The notes beneath the pieces were generated by a model, which worked only from the letters and a program-made list of their open reading frames with translations, searched no databases and was not told the DNA's origin. Shown here in pieces: positions 8,470 to 18,455 of a DNA stretch of 64,000 nt. This DNA comes from Tetramitus jugosus (lineage: Eukaryota > Heterolobosea > Eutetramitea > Acrasida > Vahlkampfiidae): positions 1 through 64,000 of the forward strand of contig OW569346.1 in assembly GCA_937625935.1 (NCBI GenBank), written 5' to 3'. How positions within the stretch are numbered: position 1 is the stretch's first letter; every line of letters starts with the position of its first letter. A program made the position numbers and the translations under genes.

Positions 8470-11194
8470 TCAGGGCTTCGTACTATCACGCGAAACAGCA
8501 CGTTGTGTGGTTGGTGTTTTGGTGTCTGGTGGTGGTTTACCACGTCCGCCCTTTTTCCGAGAGACAACAGACAATGTACCATTGTTGACTGTGCTGGGTG
8601 GCTTTCTCCCTCCGTCCACATGGCTGTAAATGTCAGGATCATTGATCTGGCTAACAACAGCATAGCGCCGGTTCTGAAGTATGTTTGTTGGCTTTTCTGT
8701 CATCAGTATCCCACCTTCATGAATGCATAGTGCACTCTCAGGGCTGATAGGCAGCATTTCATTATGTGGTGTGTTAGTGGTCGTTGATACACATAGAAGC
8801 AGGTCCTTGACTGAACATCGTTGGCAGACAAAGTGCCCGTCATGCACAAGCAGTGCATGATAGACGCAAAAGTTAGCACAACGCGAGCAGTACATGTACA
8901 TATCGGTCTCTCCGGTCTTGAGCATGTCAAGCACCAGATGACCAAACGCACGAAATGGCACAATTACATTGTACGGCTCAGTGCTGCATGGGCTACGTTG
9001 GCTATCACGGTAGTTGTTCATTGCACGATTTGTTAGCTCTTTGCGTTTGGACTTGCTCAGATCCTCAACAACGGGGTTGGATGCAATCAGTGGTTGATCA
9101 AGTACACCGGTGCTAAAGTCGAATTTGATTAAGGATGTACACAGTGTGTGTTGCAGAATGACCGACAAGGTACTCCACGGGTGTGTTGTTGGTTGTGGCT
9201 TCAAGCCCGTGCCCGGGTGTGTGACTCAGGGAAACAATACGACCACAGCATGGCGCATATCCTGTCGAATACAACGAAGCTGGGACACGCATTTGGTACA
9301 AATTGTGTGGTGTACAACATACGTTTGTGTAGCAGTGTTTCTTGCGCTGCAATGCGATTGCCGTCCTAAAATTTGTGGCAATACCCAGTGGTCGTCTTAG
9401 AATGTGATTCTGGTTCTGATCGCACTGCATGTAGAATTTGAGCAGCACAAAGTCCCGAGTAGACAGCTCGGAAACGAGTGCCACGAGTCGGCCTTTGCTC
9501 TTTCGTTCTTTCATTAACTCCACGATCTTGAGAGCAGTTTCTGCACCGTTGTTACTCAGGTTGCACTCTTGTTGCAGCCACGCAATGACACGTCCGTATC
9601 CACGTGAAAAATTGTGGTTGAGACAGCCTGTATCCTGCCAGGACACTATCTTGGTCTGTATTTCGGCTGGTGGGTCGGCTAACAACACATCAGGACATCC
9701 ACTTTTTGATGGTCCACCAGCACCAATACAACGCCTGACGTAAGACTGAGTAAGAGTCTTACGAAGCATTTCACAGAAGCCGTACTCGTAGGTGCGATGC
9801 TTATGATGATCAGACTTCCATGCCACTGTCTTGTGCTTCTTCCTCCGTTGTCGTCTCTTTTTGATCCTGAACAGTTCATTGTCTGAAATGAGGCATGCAT
9901 CTGGATGACCACTTTGCGCATAAAATCGGGTTCTGTGGCACACAACAACATTTCGATGCATTTTTCGCTCTGTGATGCATAGACTCGGGAACTGACCGTT
10001 GTGGGGACACGGCATGTGTTGTACTGATAGTCGATACACAATGCTCCATCTTTTCCCCATTGTACTCCATTTTCCATATACTGGAGGCGAGACGCCAGAG
10101 AGATGACAAACCAATTGGTATGAGCTCTTGTGGTGGCCTGCTCCTCTTCCTCAAAGGGCATGAACAAAGAACTCTCGAATGACAGCAATCAGCACCTTTT
10201 CGTTCTTTCCCACTTGATGCATCAGTTGATGCCTAAATTTGGGACCTGGTCTGAATGTACTGACTTGGCTCTGCTTATGACTGGCACTATACATTTGATT
10301 GTACATGGAAATGATATAACATGGATTCTGGAGCAAGGAGTGATGATTGCAGTGTGGATAAAGCCCGAGCAATGAGCACTCGAGTACCTGATTGAGGGAA
10401 CTCCGGATTACGATCGTAACGGGCCATGATCATACGTTCCATGAAACGCGAGCTGCAAATGTTGGGCAGTACCTTGCTGATGGCGTAGGTAATGTCATCA
10501 GACGACTCGCGTGAGTAATCCAAACTGTACAATACATTTTCCATAGACGGTAGCTTGTGGCAGTTGTTGAAGCGATTTGGAGTGGGTTTGATAATGCTGT
10601 AGTGCTTTCCATCCATGATGAGTTTATCGGTAAAGTGGTGTGTGTCCAGAATGTAGGTCATAAGGGGTACATGATCCATGAAGGCAAGATATGCCTGGAA
10701 TTTGAGAGCACGAATCAGTGTGAGTGGTTCTTCAGTGTGATGAACATCACGTTCGCTAAAGTCTCTATCATATGGACCACAGGCATCAAACTCCAAACCA
10801 TCAAGATCTGGTAGTTGTCCAGAGACACAGGATCGTACCTTGTTGGAATGCAATCGCAGTGTCGAGATTGCTAATTCCCACAAAGAACACCAGAAAACGA
10901 GACCCATGCAAAGGTTCATGCGCAACAGACACGCAAAGTAGATTGTGCATTTGGCCACATCCAGTATACCTCGTGAAGTGAGTGCGTCCTTCGGTACTCG
11001 CTCGTACTTGATCAGTGTGTGACGTGTTTCACATCGGAACGATATGGGATGTCTTAACGATTGACTACCTGCACAGTCCGGTCTGAAATAGACTAACAGA
11101 CTGTGTAGGGTTTCGACAGAACTTGTGTCCAATGCAAGACCGCGAAGCATGTCTGTACATTCAGTGAACGACATACCTATCGTGCTAACTGAAC
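8470..11194 (-). pseudogene. Large multiply frameshifted coding remnant, possible viral or mobile origin
   Basis: Reading leftward from 11194, coding-like sequence passes through at least five overlapping frames (about 11190-10380, 10372-10150, 10188-9900, 9890-9113, 9120-8470), suggesting one gene of roughly 900 codons broken by several indels. Notable segments are a basic cluster near 9860, a Cys-rich stretch with CxxP and CCGRI motifs near 9230-9330, and a likely zinc site CSRCxxFxxYH...GHxVCQRC near 8800-8900. I see no transposase, integrase, polymerase or capsid motif I can name. The sequence is clearly richer in G+C than the ankyrin gene next to it. A large DNA virus or giant-transposon remnant is the best guess; family unknown. 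Confidence 0.5.
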
Positions 11195-13405
11195 TTAACC
11201 GTCCAAAAAGCTGTCTGTCTTTTGCTCTGATTCTTTCGAGCTTCGTTTTGCAATACTCGCCCAGTTGCACAGCATCTTTACCATACGCTTCACTGCGACA
11301 TTGTTCCCCGTTCGTGGATCCATAGCCTTAATTTGATTCAACAGTGGATCATTACAATATGTGCTAACTAACCAATCAAACATGTCGTTTCCTTTCTCAC
11401 ACACTAGTAATTGAAGCGTACTCAAAGATTCGACATCATCCGTTTGTTCAGGCATTCGAATCATTAACTCAAGCCACGATGGTTTTGGTTGTATTTTTTC
11501 GGCTGCTACCATGCGACTTATTAACCTGTTCTCATTCACCGCACTCAATTGTTTTTCACACAAACACCATCGAATGAGGTCATGCAATTGATCTTTGCAT
11601 GGTACTATACCGTGATGAACGACAGCTGATAATGCAAAATCATAATGGTTGTTCGCTAGAGCAATCCGAACTGGATCATCAAAATGTTCAGCATGAGCTT
11701 TAGTGTAAGGCCACAAAAGAACAAACGTCTCGTAACAACCAACAGCACATGCAATGATTGCTGCATTCCTTGCCCTTCTTCCATCAACATTATCATTCTC
11801 CATGGGAGCCCTAATCAACTGGCACAATTCTTCCTTTGACCCACACCTTTTCTTCCAATGCTTGAGAATGCATTTACACAACGATGCACCTTTCTCTGCG
11901 CCGATTTGCAAAAGATTCGGTTTGGTCAATTGTGATTCATCGATGAGAAACACATTTTCAGAATACGACATGAGCTTGTCAAACATTGGTATATTAACTG
12001 GTTGCTCCAATGCAAGGTACATAGCAGGTAGAGGAGCGACTATATTAGAAGCTTTGCTTGTGTAAACTGGCATATTGGCAATATCATTCAATTTGATCGT
12101 TAATTCTCCCAATACATGTAAACTATTGGATGATCGAAGCAACAGTTGCAGAGGACTCAACCCAGAAATATCTTTGAGTCGCTCATTAGATGTTTCAGAC
12201 AGTTCATGTAGCATTTCAGGATAATGCTTCAAACATAAGAGTGCACAATGTCGTGCAACAGTATAGCTGCCATTAGAAGAAACATTATCTGAAGTAGTTA
12301 CCAGAGTCCGAACTAACAAGTGCAAAGCATTCAATCCATTTTCCATCCTTGGTCCAAGAAGTTCAGCGAGTGACTTTGATGAGATAGATGGATTTTGTAT
12401 CAAATTATTGATCATTCTATAATTATTGTTATAGAGTGCAGTAGTAATAACCGTATTTCCCTTATTGTTTTGAATATCAATGCTTGCTCCATTTCTGATC
12501 AAAAACTCTGCTATTTCATCGATGAATAGTTGATCTTGGTGAATGAGATTAAAATCATGGTTATCTGATGCTTGGTTACTCTGGAAAGAATAAAACAAAG
12601 GATTTTCTCCATTGTCATTCATGGAATTTGCATCAAAACCATGGTCTATGAACCACTGAATAGTTGTCAATTTGCATTTGGCTGACATGGCCACATGTAG
12701 TAAACTTCCACACGATGTGGGATAGTGTTGAAAGATTCCTTTCGTAGAGAAACAATGTAATTTGCCCACTTGTTCAAGAAATTGAATCAGTGAATCTTCA
12801 GAGGTTCCAACCTGAAAAACTTTTTCTAATGGAGTAATGTTCTTGTAATTCCTTGCAAACATTAGTTCTGGAGGACACTTTGAGAATAAATACTTCAAAG
12901 TATTAAACTCGATACCGCGGCAGACCAAATGAATGATGTTGTTACCATCCTTATCCACATTTGTGAGTGAGGCTCCTGATTCTACCAAACACTGAATAAC
13001 TTCCACGTCAGCTGAAGATACGAAATATTGAAGCAGTAAGTGATCTTTTTGATCATCATTAATGACTCCCTCCAAATTTCCCAAAGATATTAATTCTGGC
13101 TTCTGGGATATCAAATACTTTATCAGCTTCTTCTGGAGAGATAAATCTGGATTATGATTAACATTCATTGCGCAGACACAATTTAGAACATTATTGACCG
13201 CTAAATCTACCTTGTAGTCCTCCACAAGTGTCTTAATAACAGAGAATGTTGCCTCACTAGTGCAATACTTGATCAAGTGATTCAAGATAGTGTAGGGAGG
13301 TTCATGTTCATGCGACCCCAGTACACCATTTACATCCAGAACCAATTGTGGATATTTCATTCTGATGGGATCCATCAACAACCCCAAAGTCTTAGATGCC
13401 ATCAT
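11195..13405 (-). CDS. Ankyrin-repeat protein, 736 aa (probably the C-terminal half of the F-box gene upstream)
   Basis: The frame starts with ATG ATG at 13405-13400 and encodes ankyrin repeats for much of its length, for example VIQCLVESGASLTNVDKDGNNIIHL (about residues 134-158) and the FLIRNGASIDIQNNKGNT region. Ankyrin repeats are protein-binding scaffolds. The ATG overlaps the TGA of the F-box ORF (13402-14643) by four bases, which is not a normal eukaryotic arrangement. One more T in the 8-T run at 13417-13424 would fuse the two frames. The 3' end lies exactly at the border of the G+C-richer remnant at 8470-11194, so the natural C-terminus may have been lost. Confidence 0.75.
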   Translation of the reverse strand: MMASKTLGLLMDPIRMKYPQLVLDVNGVLGSHEHEPPYTILNHLIKYCTSEATFSVIKTLVEDYKVDLAVNNVLNCVCAMNVNHNPDLSLQKKLIKYLISQKPELISLGNLEGVINDDQKDHLLLQYFVSSADVEVIQCLVESGASLTNVDKDGNNIIHLVCRGIEFNTLKYLFSKCPPELMFARNYKNITPLEKVFQVGTSEDSLIQFLEQVGKLHCFSTKGIFQHYPTSCGSLLHVAMSAKCKLTTIQWFIDHGFDANSMNDNGENPLFYSFQSNQASDNHDFNLIHQDQLFIDEIAEFLIRNGASIDIQNNKGNTVITTALYNNNYRMINNLIQNPSISSKSLAELLGPRMENGLNALHLLVRTLVTTSDNVSSNGSYTVARHCALLCLKHYPEMLHELSETSNERLKDISGLSPLQLLLRSSNSLHVLGELTIKLNDIANMPVYTSKASNIVAPLPAMYLALEQPVNIPMFDKLMSYSENVFLIDESQLTKPNLLQIGAEKGASLCKCILKHWKKRCGSKEELCQLIRAPMENDNVDGRRARNAAIIACAVGCYETFVLLWPYTKAHAEHFDDPVRIALANNHYDFALSAVVHHGIVPCKDQLHDLIRWCLCEKQLSAVNENRLISRMVAAEKIQPKPSWLELMIRMPEQTDDVESLSTLQLLVCEKGNDMFDWLVSTYCNDPLLNQIKAMDPRTGNNVAVKRMVKMLCNWASIAKRSSKESEQKTDSFLDG

Positions 13406-14643
13406 GATATTCTCGAAAAAAAAGGTGCACCCAATGTAGTCTGAGAAGTCAGTTGAAACACCTTCTCACGTTCAGATAGGCACAAAAGGGGCTCAAAATA
13501 AGGATACTCACGAACCACACTATCAACTGTTGCTTCGAGTAGTTCTTCAGATTGTTCGATCGAACGATTGACTATGTGTGAAAGAAATATGCCTTCTTTC
13601 TTGGACATGTGATTCACGTAATCACCTGGTGAAACAATGGTTATGCTAGGTTGAGGAGGTATTGTATTTGATGATGCTACAATTGATACTTCAAAACGAG
13701 AATAAATGTCCCAAAAAGTCTGCCAATTGATTCGAGTCTCATTAGTCGTAGAATTAAATCCGTTGGGTTGATTCAAAAAAGCGTAGGTGATACTTAAGCT
13801 TTGGATATCAACTTTGATGGGTTGACGTCCTTTGACTCTAGAAAATCGTTTTCCTAGTTCCATCCTTCCTTTTCTTGAGAATATTTTCATTTCGTCCCAT
13901 GCAAATCTTTGGGGAAAGCTCAAAGCAATCAAGTTTAGATTCTTAGTTGACCTAGGTAAGCAAGAAACAATAGCTTCCAATTGATACTCTCTAATCATGT
14001 TTTCACGTCCTACTGAATACGATTGTCTTGTACCCAGAATATCCAAAGTTTCAAGCTGTCTGAACCGGGGTAATAATACTTTGACACAAGTTCCAAAATT
14101 TGATTGATTGAAAAACGATCCCAATCCTAGTCTTAAGTGCGTGACCTTGGGAAACACATCTCCCAAGAATTCAAAAATTGAGGTTCGGTTATAATTTCTC
14201 ATGTCTCTAATAGTAGCACTGGATAATTTCAAACATTTTCCTGTTCCACCGATAGGCTTGAATTGAACGAGTTGCTTATCGTCTCTCATGTAGAACTTTG
14301 GTCGTCCGTCGTCAACTAGATCCAAGTATGTCACACTGCGATACAAGTGTTCTTCAAACTCATAAAGCCATTGCGAGCAAACCGATCTCAAACAAAAATA
14401 ATAGGGAAATGCAGGTATAAATGACATGATGCAATGAAAGATATCCCTTGGAATTGCCTGCGATAAAAGTTCAAAAAACCCCAATACATTCTCTCGTTGT
14501 CTCTCCCTATCTCTCATCCGTTTGTTGTTGCACAACATCATCGATTCATCTGTCTCAAGGCCACGATTCATTGGAGGAGGTTGCTTCCAGTGTTTGGGTT
14601 TGTTGTTGGTGTGCTTGTTTTTTGGACAACTAGTTCTTGTCAT
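13402..14643 (-). CDS. F-box/LRR-like protein, 413 aa
   Basis: The first ATG is at 14643 (MTRTSC); upstream codons in the same frame lack ATG. After a Lys/Arg-rich start there is an F-box-like segment (LSQAIPRDIFHCIMSFIPAF, about residues 60-80) followed by a Cys/Trp pattern typical of F-box starts and leucine-rich stretches (LRLGLGSFFN, LETLDILGTR). It would act as a substrate adaptor of an SCF ubiquitin ligase. It is divergent from the F-box/LRR gene at 14731, with only 87 bases between start codons. Its stop overlaps the ankyrin ATG; see that entry for the probable frameshift joining both into one protein of about 1150 residues. Confidence 0.7.
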   Translation of the reverse strand: MTRTSCPKNKHTNNKPKHWKQPPPMNRGLETDESMMLCNNKRMRDRERQRENVLGFFELLSQAIPRDIFHCIMSFIPAFPYYFCLRSVCSQWLYEFEEHLYRSVTYLDLVDDGRPKFYMRDDKQLVQFKPIGGTGKCLKLSSATIRDMRNYNRTSIFEFLGDVFPKVTHLRLGLGSFFNQSNFGTCVKVLLPRFRQLETLDILGTRQSYSVGRENMIREYQLEAIVSCLPRSTKNLNLIALSFPQRFAWDEMKIFSRKGRMELGKRFSRVKGRQPIKVDIQSLSITYAFLNQPNGFNSTTNETRINWQTFWDIYSRFEVSIVASSNTIPPQPSITIVSPGDYVNHMSKKEGIFLSHIVNRSIEQSEELLEATVDSVVREYPYFEPLLCLSEREKVFQLTSQTTLGAPFFSRIS

Positions 14644-14730
14644 GTGGAAATACTCCGGTTGTCCAGGTAATCCTGGAAAAATGTCGTAACAGCAAAGCAG
14701 AAACTCCAGCAAGGAGAAAAACACAAGATC
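14644..14730. promoter_or_regulatory. Shared 87-base divergent promoter region
   Basis: This is the only sequence between the ATGs of two divergent F-box genes, so it must hold both start regions. It is not AT-rich and shows no clear TATA box. Co-regulation is inferred from the geometry. Confidence 0.4.
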
Positions 14731-16662
14731 ATGAAGAGAGCAAGAGAAGAAGAGAAATTACCATCTCTTATTGCATCACAGGATGTCACTTCAAAATTGT
14801 CACCAAAAGCTCTTTGTGCCATTGAATCTTTTTTAGAGACAATTATCAAAGCATTGACTGCAAACTGCATTGAAGCAAACATTTTCAATAGGATTGTGAG
14901 TGGTGACATTGTGGTACGGGATGTGAGTTTGATCAAGTCTGAGGAGCCATCTGCAAAGAAGAATGTGATTGGTGATTCATCAGAAGAAGAGTATGGCAAT
15001 GAAGAAATTCGTACTGCTGTGGTAGATGCGTGGTGTGCAGTCGCCGCGAAACAAAACCAAAATGTCGATCTTTCTGCTCAACAACTATTTCTGGACTCTG
15101 TAGAGAAGGATCCATCTTGTGGATGTATTAGTCTCAGTGCAGTAAATAAGATAATGGAAGCTTTATTGGATGAAGATGATGAAAAATTTCAGATTGTGGC
15201 CTTGTATGAAAAAGCTTTTTGTCTTTACGTACTTGATGGTATTGAAAAATGTCTGAAGAAACAAGCTGACAACAAGGTGTCAAGTTCACAGCTGCAACGA
15301 ATGGTAATCTTTGATTCAGATCTACCACACTGGTTAACCAGTAAAATTAGAGAGTCGATTGATGCACTGTTAGATTTTACAGAAGATTTGGTGGAGAGTG
15401 TTGACTATTCTCGATATGTTAACTATGGATTCACTTTTAGAGGTTCTATCGAATTGAATCCAAGATTCCATTATTCTGGGCTGGCAGGAAAACAGTTTTC
15501 TGACGCTTGTCGCGAGCACTCACAATTCATGGAACCAGTTCTCGAAAAGGTTCATAGCAAATATCCAGCTCATGTCAAAATACAAAGTTCAAGGCTAGGA
15601 TTGGACCTGTTAGTCGAAGTGAATAAGATTGAGGAAAAAGATAAGCAGTTTCTTCAGGAGATGACACAATTAATCAACAGCTCCTACCAGCATGATACTT
15701 CATTCTTCGCTACTCTACGTCAAGAACATGAGAAGGAGGTAAATAGTGCTTATATTGAGTTCAAAAACAAGACCGACAGTATGTTCCAGAGTTGTCAAAA
15801 GAATAACTATTGGTCAAATTTGAGTTCTGACAATTTCTTGACCAATGAGCAAATGTTGCTGGAAGTATTATCATTTATGGACATCCCAACATTGCTTCAG
15901 GCGAGCACTGTTTGCAAAGAATGGTTCAGATTGGTATGCTGTCCACCAGGATCAGCACACAAGCCATTAATTACAGAACTGTACTTGAAGGATTTAGTGA
16001 GAGAGAATGGAATGCACGAGCAGAAGTCGTTCGTACCATTACTATCCAGATTTGGTCACAATTTAACGCTGCTTAATTGCAGTTGGTGCATCTACATTAC
16101 TCAGGATGACTTGAATTTTCTGCCAGTTTTTTGTAACAAATTGAAACATCTCAATTTGGAGCATGTATCATTAAATGACCAAGCCATTGAAAAAATAGCA
16201 AAAGCAAATCAGGAAATAGAAGAACTTTACCTTGAAAATTGCTTTGCAGAAAATCCAGGTCCATTCTTCAAGTATTGCAAGAATCTGCGAGAGATACAGG
16301 TTACAACAGATGAATGTGATATCAGTATCGACAAAATTGGTGACGAAGAGCTGAAAATTCTGGCGGATAATACTAACGGTAACATTGAGCACTTAGATTT
16401 TAGCAAATGTTGTTCTGAAGTCACTGACGCTGGAATGGCTTACTTGGTCAGCAAATGCCCTAACCTTCACACATTCCTGTTTGTGTATGAGATGTATAAT
16501 CTGGAAGCATTGGATTCCCCTCCTCAAAACAGCAAGACTGTCGACGCACTGGTTAACTTGAACAAGAAGTTGTCGTTCGTTTCCATGAACCACATTTCAA
16601 CAGCTGACATTGCACGAGTGGAAAGAATCGCCAGACGCACTGAATTTAGAGATGATGAGTAA
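14731..16662 (+). CDS. F-box/leucine-rich-repeat protein, 643 aa
   Basis: Single open frame from ATG 14731. Residues 1-360 have no recognised domain but are rich in charged helices. An F-box-like motif (LTNEQMLLEVLSFMDIPTLLQASTVCKEWF) lies at about 370-400, and leucine-rich repeats of the AMN1/FBXL kind follow (LKHLNLEHVSLNDQAIEKIAK..., about 470-600). In FBXL proteins the repeats bind the substrate and the F-box binds Skp1 in an SCF ubiquitin ligase; here that role is inferred. The F-box sits in the middle of the protein rather than at the N-terminus. Confidence 0.75.
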   Translation: MKRAREEEKLPSLIASQDVTSKLSPKALCAIESFLETIIKALTANCIEANIFNRIVSGDIVVRDVSLIKSEEPSAKKNVIGDSSEEEYGNEEIRTAVVDAWCAVAAKQNQNVDLSAQQLFLDSVEKDPSCGCISLSAVNKIMEALLDEDDEKFQIVALYEKAFCLYVLDGIEKCLKKQADNKVSSSQLQRMVIFDSDLPHWLTSKIRESIDALLDFTEDLVESVDYSRYVNYGFTFRGSIELNPRFHYSGLAGKQFSDACREHSQFMEPVLEKVHSKYPAHVKIQSSRLGLDLLVEVNKIEEKDKQFLQEMTQLINSSYQHDTSFFATLRQEHEKEVNSAYIEFKNKTDSMFQSCQKNNYWSNLSSDNFLTNEQMLLEVLSFMDIPTLLQASTVCKEWFRLVCCPPGSAHKPLITELYLKDLVRENGMHEQKSFVPLLSRFGHNLTLLNCSWCIYITQDDLNFLPVFCNKLKHLNLEHVSLNDQAIEKIAKANQEIEELYLENCFAENPGPFFKYCKNLREIQVTTDECDISIDKIGDEELKILADNTNGNIEHLDFSKCCSEVTDAGMAYLVSKCPNLHTFLFVYEMYNLEALDSPPQNSKTVDALVNLNKKLSFVSMNHISTADIARVERIARRTEFRDDE

Positions 16663-16744
16663 TCCGATCACCTAGGGCACAACAAAAGGTCAATAAAGGT
16701 ACCCATTTTCATATGAATTTTTACTGACACACCAACAACATGAA

Positions 16745-18259
16745 TTAACAATACTTTTGTGTCTCAAAGTTTGCCAAGGAAAACTTGACTTCGCGTCTGA
16801 AGATGTTCGATGGTATACGAGCGAACATGTCGAGTAGCTGGCAGTTAAAGGAAGCCGGGCCAACATCTGGTTGACTACTGGCCATCTCAGCACACACGCC
16901 TGTATAAGCAAGTGCAGTTGAAACAGCTACCAAGGGGTCTGACACTGACGCAAAGCAACCCGTGATCGCACTAACTACACAACCAGCACCAGTTATGCTA
17001 GTTAAGAGAGGTACATTGTGGTGGATGCGAACAATTCTTGTGCCATCAGAGACAATATCGATGGGTCCTGTAATCGCAGTAATGCACTTGTATCTTGAGG
17101 CTAGTATTCTTGCAACCAAATCTCCATCTTGTGAGTTGCCTGATGAATCCACTCCCTTGGACATTGATGAGTCATCAAAACATAGAGATTCCATCTCACC
17201 TTGATTCCCTTTTAGTATTGTAACATATGAACTCATGAGCAACTTTTTCACTGCTTCCTTTCGAAACTTGCTAGCTCCACAACCCACAGGATCGAGTATA
17301 ACTGGCTTCCCTAAACGAGATGCATTGGCAGCAGCCATACACATTGATTCAATTGAATAATTATCTAGTGTGCCAATATTCAATACAAGGGCATTTGAGG
17401 CTGAACTTAACTCTTGCATCTCTTCATGGGCATGAGCCATAACTGGGGAAGCACCAACTGCCAAAATAGCATTCGCTGTTAATTGTGTAACCACATTGTT
17501 TGTAATGTTATGAACGAGTGGTTTTTGTTGTCTTACATTGCGTAATGCATCTACCATTTTTTCACGGAGTTCGAGGTAGACTGGACTATGGAAACGCTTA
17601 TCTAACATGAATCGCAACGCTCCGGCGCTCTTCTCACAATTATCCGATGAGGAGATTGCTGAAATGACGGCAACTCCCGTAACACCCGTATCCAAAATAC
17701 TCTGTATGTTTGACATGTTGATTCCACCAATGGCAACAACAGGTGTGCGTACCATCTCTGCCTGAGAAGCAATGGTTCGCAACGTTTCGAGACCTATGGG
17801 TCGAGCATCAGTCTTTGTCATTGTATCGAAGATGGCATCTGTTCCAACATAATCTGCACGACTCGATAACACAGCATCTAAAACCTGCTCTCTATTGGAC
17901 ACTGTGACTCCCAAAATACGATCAACACCAATCAGTTTCCTGACATCAACCGGGTCCATATCCGATTGTCCCACATGGACGCCATCAGCCCCAGAAGCCA
18001 GCATAACATCTGTTCTATCATTTATGATCAAGGGCACATTGTGAGCTCTGGTAATCTTCAACAGGGAACGAGCCGTTTGTACAAAACTACGCGTATTAGG
18101 CACAGGATCTTTCTCTCTCAGTTGAATGATGGAAGCACCACCCAGTATGGCTTGTTTGACAGTTTCCTCCACCGTGGATCCTCTATTTGCACACAATCGT
18201 GAGCCAATCACAAAATACAAACTATAGTCAATCAGACTGCGGCCAGTTGTCGAAAGCAT
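16745..18259 (-). CDS. Bifunctional thiamin phosphate synthase / hydroxyethylthiazole kinase (ThiE-ThiM)
   Basis: Residues about 1-215 match ThiE: IQLREKD, LIINDR, GADGVHVGQSDMD and VVAIGGI, which bind the pyrimidine and thiazole phosphates joined into thiamin phosphate. Residues about 230-504 match ThiM: HNITNNVVTQLTANAILAVG, VLNIGTL, ILDPVGCGA, KGNQGE and the ATP-site TGAGC, phosphorylating hydroxyethylthiazole. The fusion order is the same as yeast THI6. The start is ATG 18259; the frame extends upstream only with non-ATG codons. It lies head-to-head with the TenA-ThiD gene, so all four salvage activities are encoded side by side. No mitochondrial targeting sequence is obvious. Confidence 0.93.
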   Translation of the reverse strand: MLSTTGRSLIDYSLYFVIGSRLCANRGSTVEETVKQAILGGASIIQLREKDPVPNTRSFVQTARSLLKITRAHNVPLIINDRTDVMLASGADGVHVGQSDMDPVDVRKLIGVDRILGVTVSNREQVLDAVLSSRADYVGTDAIFDTMTKTDARPIGLETLRTIASQAEMVRTPVVAIGGINMSNIQSILDTGVTGVAVISAISSSDNCEKSAGALRFMLDKRFHSPVYLELREKMVDALRNVRQQKPLVHNITNNVVTQLTANAILAVGASPVMAHAHEEMQELSSASNALVLNIGTLDNYSIESMCMAAANASRLGKPVILDPVGCGASKFRKEAVKKLLMSSYVTILKGNQGEMESLCFDDSSMSKGVDSSGNSQDGDLVARILASRYKCITAITGPIDIVSDGTRIVRIHHNVPLLTSITGAGCVVSAITGCFASVSDPLVAVSTALAYTGVCAEMASSQPDVGPASFNCQLLDMFARIPSNIFRREVKFSLANFETQKYC

Positions 18260-18455
18260 TTCTTCCAAAAAGTAGTCTGTTTTCTGATCCCAATGTTTTT
18301 CTCCGAGTGTGGAAACTTTTTGTTAAGAAAAGATGATCCGGATGAATTTTTCAGTTCAGGGGTTCTAATCTGATTAGAAGATTTGATCTCCATAAGACAA
18401 CAACAACAATTCACGCTTGTGCCCCACGAAAACACTCACCAACTACCAATATAAA
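18260..18455. promoter_or_regulatory. Bidirectional promoter region of the thiamin salvage pair
   Basis: 196 bases separate the two ATGs. A short perfect inverted repeat (TTCTAAT CTG ATTAGAA) lies near 18364-18380. I looked for a TPP riboswitch core on both strands and did not find CTGAGA with the second conserved half, so regulation by thiamin is only suggested by gene pairing. Confidence 0.4.

Noticed and set aside
18260-18455. TPP riboswitch in the thiamin gene promoter
   Set aside because: GTTCTAATCTGATTAG looks a little like the 3' half, but the CTGAGA half and correct pairing are missing.
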